This document shows, in pieces, positions 1 to 8,800 of a stretch of 64,000 nt of DNA (the first letter of the stretch is position 1; every line of letters begins with the position of its first letter). A program made the position numbers and the translations under genes. The stretch is from PNOJ01 sp016706845 (GTDB lineage: Bacteria; Krumholzibacteriota; Krumholzibacteriia; LZORAL124-64-63). The notes under the pieces are model-generated. The model was not told where the DNA came from. It saw only the letters and a list, made by a program, of their open reading frames with translations, and made no database searches. The stretch is taken from NCBI GenBank assembly GCA_016706845.1, contig JADJIV010000009.1, positions 83,376 to 147,375 of the forward strand. The letters are read 5' to 3'.

Positions 1-45
1 CGGGATCGCGCCCGGGGCCCGCGGGAGTCCGCGCTGGGCGCGTCA

Positions 46-1338
46 TCACTTGATGAGGACGACCTTCTGCACCTCGCTGCGCCCGGCGGTGTCGATCCGC
101 CCGAAGTAGACGCCCGACGGCAGTTGACGGCCATCGTCGGCGACGCCGTCCCACGACACCTCGTGGTCGCCGTCGAGCTGGGCCTCGTCCAGCAGCGTGC
201 GCACAAGCTCGCCCTGCGCGTCGAAGACGCGGATCTGCACGCGGTCCTGCCGCGTCAGCGTGTAGGCGAAGGTCGTCAGCGGGTTGAACGGGTTGGGGTA
301 GCTGCGCAGCCCGAGCCGATCGAGCAGCGCGGGCGGCAGCCCGGTGGCGCTCTCGGCGGTGACCTCGTGCAGCGGCGCGGCGGACATGCTCACGTCCAGC
401 GGCCCGCTGTGCGTGTTGACCACGAAGCCCTGCAGGGCCACGTTGCCGGCGTCGCCCGAGACGACGATCACCGCGGAGACTGCCGCGGAAATGACCGCGC
501 CCCCGGGCAAGGCCGCGCCGAGCTGGAAGGCGCTCTTGCGCGTCGCGTCGTCCAGGTTCGTGGTGCAGGGGTTGCAGACCGGCGTCCCGACGGCGTCGGT
601 CAGTAGCTCGCCCGACTCCTGGTCGAAGAGGTAGACGTCCACGGCGGCGCCCCCGCCGGATGGCGTGCCGGCCTGGCCGGCCGTGTAGGTCATGAACATC
701 GTGGTGTCGAAGGTGAACGAGGTTCCGCCCCCCGTGCCGGGGGAATAGAGCAGGTTGTCCATCGTGAAGACGCGGCCGCAGGTAAAGGCCGCGGACTTGT
801 TGGCGGCGGCGGCGATCGGCGTCGGTTCGAAGCCGAAGACCGACAGATCGAAGGCCGAGGTGTGGGCGTTGACGATGAAGCCCGAGACGGCGACGTCGTC
901 GCCGGTTCCCGGCACGTCGACGACCGCGTAGCCGGTCAACGAGTTCGGCATCTCGTCGGCCGTGAGGAAGAGATTTTCGACTCTCACGCTTTCTTTGCGG
1001 TGCGTGGGACCGAGCGGGTAGGTGCAGGGGTTGCAGACATCGAGCCCGCTCGTGCTGCGCATCGGCGAACCGTCGTCATCGTAGAGGTAGAGGCTGACCG
1101 ACAGCGGGTCCTCGACCCCTCCGACGCAGGCGACGCCGCCCGCATAGGTCAAGAACATGGTCGTGTCGAAGGTGTAGGGCGTGTCGCTGGTGCGGCCGCG
1201 CGTTTCGAAGACGTGCGGGAAGGCGTAGGTGCGGGCGGCGGCTGTGCCGGCCAGCATCGACAGGGACAGGGCCAGCAGGGAAAGGGACGGCAGCGCGACC
1301 GCGCGTCGGTTCCGGAATGCGTCGGCGAGAGTTTGCAT
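46..1338 (-). CDS. Secreted protein with two CNPC-motif domains and a FlgD-type C-terminal sorting domain
   Basis: A 430-residue secreted protein of unknown function. I chose the ATG at 1338 because an AAGGAG ribosome site lies at 1347-1352 and a signal peptide (Leu/Ala-rich, ending TAAA) follows; an in-frame start further upstream would add an implausible leader. The mature part is an internal duplication. Each copy has a strand with TFDTTMF, an acidic YLYDDD or YLFDQE stretch, and a VCNPCT motif that could bind metal or form a disulfide. The last 80 residues are a FlgD-like Ig domain (YPNPFNP, VRTLLDE, SGVYFGR, final KVVLIK), which in FCB-type bacteria directs type IX-like export and surface anchoring. 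The AT-rich spacer 1339-1501 probably carries its promoter. Seen: duplication and tail. Inferred: surface location. Confidence 0.8.
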   Translation of the reverse strand: MQTLADAFRNRRAVALPSLSLLALSLSMLAGTAAARTYAFPHVFETRGRTSDTPYTFDTTMFLTYAGGVACVGGVEDPLSVSLYLYDDDGSPMRSTSGLDVCNPCTYPLGPTHRKESVRVENLFLTADEMPNSLTGYAVVDVPGTGDDVAVSGFIVNAHTSAFDLSVFGFEPTPIAAAANKSAAFTCGRVFTMDNLLYSPGTGGGTSFTFDTTMFMTYTAGQAGTPSGGGAAVDVYLFDQESGELLTDAVGTPVCNPCTTNLDDATRKSAFQLGAALPGGAVISAAVSAVIVVSGDAGNVALQGFVVNTHSGPLDVSMSAAPLHEVTAESATGLPPALLDRLGLRSYPNPFNPLTTFAYTLTRQDRVQIRVFDAQGELVRTLLDEAQLDGDHEVSWDGVADDGRQLPSGVYFGRIDTAGRSEVQKVVLIK

Positions 1339-1501
1339 GATCCGGGCTCCTTGGTGCAGAGGAAAACAGGGGAAAATGTGTATTGATTGTAGCAGGTGGC
1401 TCGCCGTAATCAGTATCAAAATTGTCTAAATTAACTCATGATAAACATTTGTATCTGATCGGAAGAATTTCCCTGCACGATTCGTGAACGGAGGTTCGGC
1501 C

Positions 1502-1987
1502 TCACACGCCGCGTTCCCGCCACGCCCGGATCCCCGCGGCGTGTTTCGGGTAGTGGCCGAAGGTGTCGAGGCGCAGGCGGCGGCGGAAGCGGGTCTCGCG
1601 CACGCACTGCTCTGCGGGCACCGTCTCGAGGTAGGCGACGAGGCGGCGGTGCACATCGTCCCGGCGCCGCAGCACCCCGGGCAGCGGCAGGCCCCGCAGT
1701 CGCTCGATCATCAGCGCGTTGAAGGCGTCGATGCCGCCGTAGGTCGTCAAGTAGCGCGGCGGACGCTCCCCCTCGAGAACGAGGGGCAGGTGCTTCAGGG
1801 CCTCCTCTTCCCACACCGACACGTGGGCGACGATGTCGCGCACCGACCAGGCGCCGGTGACGCCGGGCGCGAGCAGGTCCGCGTCGGCGAGGCCCGCGTA
1901 GGAGTCCAGGAGATCGCGCCAGGCGGCGTCGAGGCGGTCCAGGAGCCGGGCGCGCATCGCTTCGGGAGCCCGCCTACGCATCGTCAT
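1502..1987 (-). CDS. DinB/ClbS-DfsB-like four-helix protein
   Basis: A 161-residue protein of the DinB-like superfamily, close in layout to the ClbS/DfsB branch. The first 50 residues form a long amphipathic helix (RARLLDRLDAAWRDLLDSY). The segment GAWSVRDIVAHVSVWE is the typical second-helix motif with a metal-ligand histidine, and a late FGHYPKHAAGIRAW segment supplies another histidine. Members act as thiol-dependent metalloenzymes or hydrolases; the substrate cannot be told. A GGGAGG ribosome site precedes the ATG. The gene overlaps the end of the upstream pRiA4b-type gene by 14 bases, so the two are probably translated together. Confidence 0.75.
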   Translation of the reverse strand: MTMRRRAPEAMRARLLDRLDAAWRDLLDSYAGLADADLLAPGVTGAWSVRDIVAHVSVWEEEALKHLPLVLEGERPPRYLTTYGGIDAFNALMIERLRGLPLPGVLRRRDDVHRRLVAYLETVPAEQCVRETRFRRRLRLDTFGHYPKHAAGIRAWRERGV

Positions 1988-2570
1988 CCTCGAACACCTC
2001 CCGCCAGCGCTTCGCCGGATCCTGGAAGCGGACGCGCTGCGCGTCGAACTCCTCGGGATCGAAGCGGCCGCCGCACCATTCCCGCATGGATTCGTGATCG
2101 TCGTCGTCCGGATCCGCGAGCACGCGCAGCAGCTCCTCGTAGCCCCCGGGTCCGCCGCAATCCTCCGGCGGGCACCGGCGCGCGCCGTCGACGCACCGCG
2201 GGAAGCGCACCTTCACCCCGGCCTCGACCATCTTCTCGAAGCGCACCTCGTGCAGCCACGAATCCCCGAAATCGTACTCGTACAGCGCCAGCGGCGTGTG
2301 GTAGCCGAGCTTGTCGCGGATCCCCGTCCGCCAGCCCGGCTGCGTGTCGACATCGTCGAAGCCCTCATCGTCGGGGATGCCGAGGGTGAGGTCCGACCCC
2401 ACGAACCGGAAGGCGTGCAGGTGCGAATCCTGCCAGCCCATCGCATCCTGGATCGCGACGTGCAGGTCCCAGAAGGTCGCGGCCTGCGCGATCTGGATCC
2501 GCCGCCAGACCGGCGGCTCCACCCCCAGCAGCTCGATCCGGATCTGGAACGCGTAGTCTCGTCTTGCCAT
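1974..2570 (-). CDS. Plasmid pRiA4b ORF-3 family protein
   Basis: A 198-residue protein of the pRiA4b ORF-3-like family (also known as IS1096 element passenger-like). The start at 2570 is preceded by GGAGG; a longer open frame to 2606 has no such site. Diagnostic segments are the opening YAFQIRIELLGVEPPVWRRI, then FWDLHVAIQDAMGW with DSHLHAF, the YEYDFGDSWLHEV core, and a late CxxDGARRCPPEDCGG cysteine cluster near residue 140 that probably binds zinc. The family is widespread on plasmids and chromosomes, and its molecular function is not established. It overlaps the downstream DinB-like gene by 14 bases. Confidence 0.85.
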   Translation of the reverse strand: MARRDYAFQIRIELLGVEPPVWRRIQIAQAATFWDLHVAIQDAMGWQDSHLHAFRFVGSDLTLGIPDDEGFDDVDTQPGWRTGIRDKLGYHTPLALYEYDFGDSWLHEVRFEKMVEAGVKVRFPRCVDGARRCPPEDCGGPGGYEELLRVLADPDDDDHESMREWCGGRFDPEEFDAQRVRFQDPAKRWREVFEDDDA

Positions 2571-2615
2571 GCCGAGGCCTCCGGTCGCCGACCGTGTCCT
2601 GTTCACTTCCCCAAA

Positions 2616-3791
2616 CTAACCGTCGCTCAGCGCCGCCGCGAACGCCGCCAGGAAGCCGTCGACATCTTCATCCCCGATCGTGAGCGCCGGATCGAGGCGC
2701 AGCACGGGCAGGCCGGGGCGGCGGCCCGTGACGTAGCCGCGGCCCACCAGGTCCCGGTGCAGGCGCGCCGTGAAGGCGGCGTCGGGCGCGTCGTCCAGCT
2801 CGACGGCGATCATCGGGCCGCGCGCGCGGATCTGCGCGATCCGGCCGACACGCGCGCGGATTTCTTCGAGGCCGGCGAGGAGCCGCGCCCCCGCGGCCGC
2901 GCCCCGCGCGATCAGGTCCTCGTCGGCGATGACGCGCACGACCTCCCGCGCGACGGCCGCCCCGAGGGGGTCGTTCTGGTGGGACTGGGCGTACTTCAGC
3001 GGGCTGCCGCCGAGGCGCTCGCGCACGCCGGGCGCGTAGAGCGCGGCGCTGACCGGGTAGCCGTTGCCGAGGCTCTTGCCCGTCGCCACGACATCCGGCG
3101 CGAAGCCGTAGTGCTGGTGGCCGAACCAGCGCCCGGTCCGGCCGAACCCCGTGGTCACCTCGTTGACCAGCACCAGGCCCCCGTCCCGGCGGATCGTCGC
3201 GACGAGGTTGCGGATCAGCTTGTCGGGCGGGAAGCGCACCAGGCCCGACGAGCTGCCCGGCTCGAAGACGGTGCCGCCGATCTGCTCGAAGGGGACGGCC
3301 GCCCAGTGCGGGCAGCCCCGGTCGCACTCCCCGGCGAACGGGCAGGACGCGCACGGCGTCCAGTCGAAGCTGAACCACTCGTCCGCCCGGCGCCGGCTCG
3401 CCGAACCGTAGGCGCCGAAGTAGGAATCGGCCATCGTCAGCAGCAGGGGGCGCCCGGCCGCCGCCTGCGCGGTGCGCACCCCGTGCTCGACGGCCTCGCT
3501 GCCCGAGCAGAGCAGCACGCAGTCCCCGCCCGCGAACCCCAGCCGGTCGAGCAGCTCGCGCGCGGCCTCCTCCACCACGGCCGTGCCGTAGCAGTAGCCG
3601 TTGTGGGCGATGCGGGCCGCCTGCTCGGTCAGCGCGCGCAGCACGCGCGGGTGCCCGTGGCCGACCGTGGCGCACCAGACGCCGGACTCCAGGTCGACGT
3701 AGCGCCGGCCGCCGGCGTCGAAGAGGTGGCAGTTCACGGCGCGGACGATGTCCGGGAGCAGGATCTCGTGGCCGGGGTAGCGGATCAGCAT
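2616..3791 (-). CDS. Class III PLP-dependent aminotransferase with a cysteine-cluster insert
   Basis: A 391-residue member of the class III aminotransferase family. Expected features are present: the GVWCATVGHGHP entry loop, CSGSEAVEHGVR phosphate-binding segment, and ATGKSLGNGYP with Lys239 as the Schiff-base lysine. Two points are unusual. The motif normally reading DEV before TGFGRTG reads NEV here, so the residue that contacts the PLP ring nitrogen appears to be Asn210. There is also a four-cysteine cluster (Cys147, Cys150, Cys156, Cys160; spacing 2, 5, 3) in an insert, resembling a zinc or iron-sulfur site. The substrate is unknown. The gene ends 45 bases before the pRiA4b-type gene on the same strand. 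Family assignment is firm; cofactor use and metal binding are inferences. Confidence 0.85.
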   Translation of the reverse strand: MLIRYPGHEILLPDIVRAVNCHLFDAGGRRYVDLESGVWCATVGHGHPRVLRALTEQAARIAHNGYCYGTAVVEEAARELLDRLGFAGGDCVLLCSGSEAVEHGVRTAQAAAGRPLLLTMADSYFGAYGSASRRRADEWFSFDWTPCASCPFAGECDRGCPHWAAVPFEQIGGTVFEPGSSSGLVRFPPDKLIRNLVATIRRDGGLVLVNEVTTGFGRTGRWFGHQHYGFAPDVVATGKSLGNGYPVSAALYAPGVRERLGGSPLKYAQSHQNDPLGAAVAREVVRVIADEDLIARGAAAGARLLAGLEEIRARVGRIAQIRARGPMIAVELDDAPDAAFTARLHRDLVGRGYVTGRRPGLPVLRLDPALTIGDEDVDGFLAAFAAALSDG

Positions 3792-3862
3792 GTCATCCCT
3801 TTGCTGCAGGCGGTTCCCGTCTCCGGTTCTTGCGGTTCACCTCACCCATCACGTCCACCACG

Positions 3863-4573
3863 CTAGAAGTACAGGCTGGCCCCGAAGATGGCCTGCGTGC
3901 CGCCGAAATCCCAGCCGTGGCCGGCGCTGCTGCTCGCGCTGTGGTAGGTCGGCGGCTCGCCGTCCTCCCCCTGCCGCGATTCGGTCACCCGGCTCGTGGC
4001 GCCGTACTCCAGCGAGGCCGCGTACTCGGCATGGAGGCTGACGGCTTCGGCCACGAACCACTCCACGCCGCCCACGCCGAGCGCGCCGACGCTCCAGGTG
4101 TGGCTGTCCTCGCGGGACAGCCGCGTGTCGATCTCCGGCTGCGTCCCGTAGACGGACATGGTCTCCTTTTCGAAACGCGAGAAGCGCGCCCGAGGTCCCA
4201 CGCCCCAGTACCAGCACACGCTCCTGCCCGGGGACGGGTACCGCAGGCGGAGCAGGTCGACGCGGAGGCCCTGGCCGTTCGAATCGGCGTCGTACGATTC
4301 GACCCGCACGTCATCCTGGTTGACGGTGCCGGACTCCAGATCCGCGTCGTCGATCTCGAGGTCCAGCATCACCCCGAGCCGCCACGCCGAATCGGCGGAG
4401 GTGTGCTTCTTGAAGGACACGCTCATCCCGTCGAAGGCCTTCAGTTCGAAGTCTTTCCCGATCTGGAACTGGAGCGCCCGCACGCCGGAGGCCAGCGGGT
4501 TCGTCGGCGTGTCGGCGGCTGCGACGCCGGCGACGAGGGAGGCCAGCATCAGGCAAGCGATGAACGTTTTCAT
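3863..4573 (-). CDS. Outer-membrane beta-barrel protein
   Basis: A 236-residue protein with a clear signal peptide (MKTFIACLML start, cleaved after ADA-type residues). It then has alternating hydrophobic/polar strands and ends in an aromatic residue (GASLYF), as outer-membrane barrels do. The start at 4573 has an AGGAG ribosome site; the frame runs further upstream through the DUF3788 gene but that part is a shadow. No motif allows naming it beyond barrel. The DUF3788 gene lies 8 bases upstream on the same strand, so the two are probably one transcript. Confidence 0.7.
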   Translation of the reverse strand: MKTFIACLMLASLVAGVAAADTPTNPLASGVRALQFQIGKDFELKAFDGMSVSFKKHTSADSAWRLGVMLDLEIDDADLESGTVNQDDVRVESYDADSNGQGLRVDLLRLRYPSPGRSVCWYWGVGPRARFSRFEKETMSVYGTQPEIDTRLSREDSHTWSVGALGVGGVEWFVAEAVSLHAEYAASLEYGATSRVTESRQGEDGEPPTYHSASSSAGHGWDFGGTQAIFGASLYF

Positions 4574-4581
4574 GGGTTCTC

Positions 4582-5004
4582 CTAGCGTTTGGCCATCTTC
4601 AGCGCCGCCAGCGCCCGGACCGCGGCGAGATCGTCGCCGGTGACGACCGGCAGACGGATGCCGCGGCCCTCGGCGTAGCGGGGCGCCGCATCGATCAGGG
4701 GTAGAACGGAACCGGGAAGATCCATCTCGTGGGCGGCCTGCGCCGCCTTCTCGCCCAGGACCAAGCCCAACTGGAAGGCGCCGGCCTGCGGCGTCATGTA
4801 AAGCACGACCCGGTCCTTGCACTTCAGGCGCAGCGACCAGCCGTACTTGGCGCCGGCGAAGTTCCACTGCTGCGTGATCGGAGGATAGGTCGCCTCGATG
4901 TTGGCGATGAGGTCGTCCCAGGGACGGAGCGCTCCGCCCAGGACCTCGGCGAGATCGCCGGGGGCGGGCGGGCGGGACTTGTCGTCGAACGCGCTCAGCG
5001 CCAC
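4582..5004 (-). CDS. DUF3788 family protein
   Basis: A 140-residue cytoplasmic protein matching DUF3788 along its whole length. The hallmarks are AFDDKSRPP near the start, PWDDLIANIE, the YPPITQQWNF segment, KYGWSLRLK, then VVLYMTP, a LGEKAAQAA helix and the late EGRGIRLPV strand. The family is sometimes described as YdhG-like and has no known reaction. A GTG codon is the start. It is probably co-transcribed with the barrel protein downstream. Confidence 0.8.
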   Translation of the reverse strand: MALSAFDDKSRPPAPGDLAEVLGGALRPWDDLIANIEATYPPITQQWNFAGAKYGWSLRLKCKDRVVLYMTPQAGAFQLGLVLGEKAAQAAHEMDLPGSVLPLIDAAPRYAEGRGIRLPVVTGDDLAAVRALAALKMAKR

Positions 5005-5060
5005 GCGGAACCTGCCTTCGGGTGTGGAGTCGCCGCTGAACCGGGCCCCGTCCGCCGTGA

Positions 5061-5699
5061 CTAGAACCCGAATCCCGCCATCAGGGACAGGCCATCCACT
5101 TCAGTCGTAGGAGGAGGCGGCCCTTTCGCGATGCCGGTAAGCGCGTGCCTGTAGAGCAACTCCAGGCTCCAGGTCGCACCGCTCGTCCGCTTTTCGAGAC
5201 CGGCGCCGACCTGCAGCGCCCAATCGTGGTGGCGCAGCCAGCCGGCGTCGCTCCCGTCGTTCTCGACGTACCGAGCCGACAACAGCCGCCCCCAGGCCGG
5301 GCCGACAAGCAGCACCGGCATCCACGCGCGATCCGTCAGCAGATCGTAGCGTAACAGCACCGGGATTTCGAGGTAGTCCAGACGGAATTCCGCCATGTCG
5401 ACCCCGTAGAGCAATCCCCACGGGTCATTGGCCTGGTCCCTGTAGGCGCCGCCTCTGCGGACGTAGAGTGCTTGTGGTTGGACGGCCAAGCGGTCCGCTA
5501 GTTCGACCGTAAGGAAAAGGCCCGCCGCCAGACCGGGACATCCGTCGAATCGTCCGTAGTCGGCGAAGGTCATCCGCGTCTGCGCGACACCGACCTTCAT
5601 CCCCGCATCGACGACGCTCAGCGCCTTCGCGTCGGCGCACGTCAGGGCCAGGATCATCAGGGCCGCGACCGGCAGCACGCTTCGAGAGCTGATGGTCAT
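5061..5699 (-). CDS. PorT-type outer-membrane beta-barrel protein
   Basis: A 212-residue protein with a signal peptide (VAALMILALTCADA) and the layout of the PorT/OMP_b-brl_2 group common in FCB bacteria. It opens with a GMKVGVAQTRM strand, has a central YLEIPVLLRYDLL segment that is very typical of the group, then an LVGPAWGRLLSARY strand, and finishes GLSLMAGFGF with a terminal phenylalanine. The AAGGAA site upstream supports the ATG at 5699. The role is unknown; family members sit in the outer membrane. Confidence 0.75.
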   Translation of the reverse strand: MTISSRSVLPVAALMILALTCADAKALSVVDAGMKVGVAQTRMTFADYGRFDGCPGLAAGLFLTVELADRLAVQPQALYVRRGGAYRDQANDPWGLLYGVDMAEFRLDYLEIPVLLRYDLLTDRAWMPVLLVGPAWGRLLSARYVENDGSDAGWLRHHDWALQVGAGLEKRTSGATWSLELLYRHALTGIAKGPPPPTTEVDGLSLMAGFGF

Positions 5700-5772
5700 G
5701 GAGTTCCTTCAAGGAGTAGTTGATGGAATGATACCCTTCAGGATACTCCCCAGTTCCCGCAGGGTAAAGCGA

Positions 5773-5810
5773 ATCGGGGCCCCCGCAGCCTGCGCCGCGA
5801 GAGCCCCGAT
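5773..5810 (-). terminator. Possible terminator hairpin
   Basis: A perfect 8-base inverted repeat (ATCGGGGC at 5773-5780, GCCCCGAT at 5803-5810) lies 27 bases past the stop of the large secreted-peptidase gene. On the minus strand it is followed by a TTCGCTTT tract. The position and composition fit an intrinsic terminator, although the T-tract is weak. Confidence 0.45.
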
Positions 5811-5837
5811 ACCGGACGGATGACCCTCAGGATCGGA

Positions 5838-8800
5838 TCATTTCAACAGGAGCATCTTGCGCGTGGACACCCCGCCCGCTCCCGTCAGCCGCGCGAAGTA
5901 GGTGCCGCTGGCTACGCCGTTGCCGTCGTCGTCGCGGCCGTTCCACTCCACCTCGTGCCGTCCCGCGGTCAGCTCGGCCGCCAGCAGCCGGCGGACCGGC
6001 CGGCCGCGCACGTCGAACACCTCGAGCGCGACGCGCCCGTCGCGCGCGAGGTCGAAGGCGATGCGCGTGCTGGGGTTGAACGGGTTGGGCGTGATCTCCC
6101 GCACCGCGGTGACGGCGGGCGGGCCGCCGTCGCCCGGCACCGGCGTGGTGCCCGGGTTGAAGGTCAGTTCGTACTGCCCCGCCTTGGCAACGTCGGCGGC
6201 GCCGGCCTTCCAGATCGCGAGGCAGTAGTAGCCGGCCTGCGGCACGATCGCGGGCAGGCTCTCGTCCTGGCCCGGGCCGGCGATCCAGCTCTGGGCGACG
6301 ATGCCGGCCGAGGCCGACTTCGCGTGGTACGGCAGCTGGCCGCGGTGCAGGGTCAGGCCCCAGTCGACGTCGCCGCCGGTGTTGCGCAGCTCGATCAGCA
6401 GCGGGCCGGCCGGCAGCCAGACCTCGTACAGCCTGATCAGGTTCGTGGCGCCGAAGTTGTACGGGCCGTAGTCGCCCTGCGGGTCGGTGTCTAGCCAGGA
6501 CGACACCGCCGCGTGCACCCGGTAGCTCTCGGCGCCGTCGGCGCCGATCGCCCCGACGTCGAGCTGGCGCGGCGTCGTGGACCGGCAGTTCACCAGCACG
6601 TAGTCGGACTCGGCCGGGCCCCAGACCGACACGGCGTGGGCCTCGCGGAAGCCGTGCAGCGGCGAGTCGGTCTTCTCGTGCAGGCGCAGGTCGACGTCGC
6701 TGGCCGCGCCCGGGAGCGCCGCCACCGCCACCCACCAGCCGTTGTCGCCGGAGGGCGCCGGCACGGGCGAGCGCAGGCCGTCGCAGTTGTACCACGTCGG
6801 CGCCGAACTCCAGGCCATCACGTCGGCGAAGCCGCCCGTGGGGTCCGGCGGCGCCGTCCGGTTGATGACCGACCCGGCCGTCAGGTTCATCGGCGACCAG
6901 GCGTACTGCGCCCCCATCGCGTTGTTGGTCTCGTCCCCCTCGATCACGTCGCCGCCCGCGTCGGGGAACATCGACAGGGTGTGCCGGCCGCCGCGGACGT
7001 TCTGGGCGGTCGGGAAGTTGCGGATGCGGTCGGTGAAGCCGGCCAGCATGGAGATCTGCTCGCCGAGCAGCGCCACCCCGTCCAGGTAGGTCATGCTGTC
7101 GAACGGCCCGGCCGTGCCCGCGTCCTGGTTGCGGAACTGGGCGTTGATGTAGGTCGTGGTCGCGTTGCCCACCAGCGTCCCCGGCAGCAGGGTCGAGGCC
7201 GGGGTGCCCGGCATGGGGTAGGTCGGCACCAGGGGAGCGTGCCAGCCGGCGGTGGTCAGCGGGGCGAAGTCGGGACGGCGGACGAAGGCGCGGACCGTCA
7301 CCGGGAAGTGGCCGGAACCGCCCGCGGGGATGTCCCGCGGATCCTGCCAGACGGCCAGGCCCTGCGTGGTGCCGCCGTAGGTGAAGTCGACCCTCGCGTA
7401 CCCGTCGGCGTCGGTGACGGTCTGGTCGAAGATGTCGCCGAGCCCGCCGTCGGCGAGACCGGAATGCATGACCTTCATGCGCACCGGCCCATTCGCCGGG
7501 TCCACCTGCAGGGTGACGGTGCCGTAGTTGGTGCCCGAGCCGCCCGACATCGTGAAATGGCGCAGCGCCAGCGGCGCGACCGGGCTCAGCGGGAACTGCA
7601 CGTCGCTGCCGGTCGCCATCAGGGTGCTGGCCATCCGGCGGATCTTGAAGCCGTAACTGTCGAAGTCCTGGTTGACGACACCGACGTCGAAGACGGTCTC
7701 CGTCGTCTGGCTGTTGTTGACGAAGACGCCCTCGATGCAGCCGGCCGGGCGGGCGCTGATCGCCTCGATGTCGAAGTAGCCGAAGCCGACGGTCGGCCCG
7801 GTCGTGTGCCCGTGCAGCCGCAGGTCGAAGTCCGAAGCGTCGTCGTCGGTGATCATGACCGCGCCGACGAACGGGTCGGAATTCAGCGCGAAGGCGAAGC
7901 CGTCGCAATTCGGGGCGGAGAACAGGCCCGGGTTGAAGCCGCCCCAGGCGTCGGGCGGGCGCTGCCGCTCGACCCAGGTGCCGTCCGTGAAGAGGGTGTA
8001 GGGGTACCAGATGAACTGCCGCACGAAGATGTTGTCGGCTTCGTCGACTTCGGCCATCTGCTCGAAGGCGTCCGCCCACATCATGACCGCGTGGCGGCCG
8101 CCCTTGACCACCGAGGGGCCGACGTTCAGGTAGGTGATGTCGTGGTAGCCTTCCAGCGGGTAGACGCTCGAGTACCACCACAGCGCGCCGTCCACCAGCA
8201 GGTTCAGGCGCACGATGGGGCTGCTGGTCAGCTCGCCGGAGTTCCCTACGCGCAGGTTCATGTAGGTGTTGTCATCGTTGCCGACCAGCACCGCCGGCAG
8301 CGGCGCGCTCGTGTAGGTCGAGTTGCCAGTGATGCGCGGCACGACCGGGTAGGGCCAGTAGCCGCCGTCGATGGCCTCGAGATTGGCCGCGGTCCAGTCG
8401 CGGATGGTCACCGGCCCGAACGAGGCGTGCGTGCCCGCGTTGCCCGCGCGGTCGACGGCGCGGACGGTGAACCAGTAGGTCCCAGGATCGAGGTCGTCCG
8501 AGGTCCACGCGGTCGCCGTCGTCTCGACGGTCACGTCCGGGATCAGGCCGGCGGCGGCGCCGACGCGCACGCTGTAGCCGTTGATGCCGGAGTCCCCGTC
8601 GCTGGCGGCGTTCCAGACCAGCTCGACCGTGCCGTCGGGCGAGTCGCCGGAGGTGGCGTGGCTGAGCGAGGCGAGCCCGGACAGTGCCGAGGGCGCCTGC
8701 GTGTCGAGCCCGTCGAAGCGCGCGTTGGCGGCCGCCATCCAGATGACGTCCCGTGACTCGGGATAGCGCGTCTGCAATCGAGCGATGAGTCCCGCCGGGG

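Noticed and set aside
6513..8756. Long open frame on the plus strand opposite the giant secreted protein
   Set aside because: It is Arg/Gly/Val-rich with no motif, and lies opposite a gene with signal peptide, zinc motif and sorting domain. It is a GC-driven shadow.
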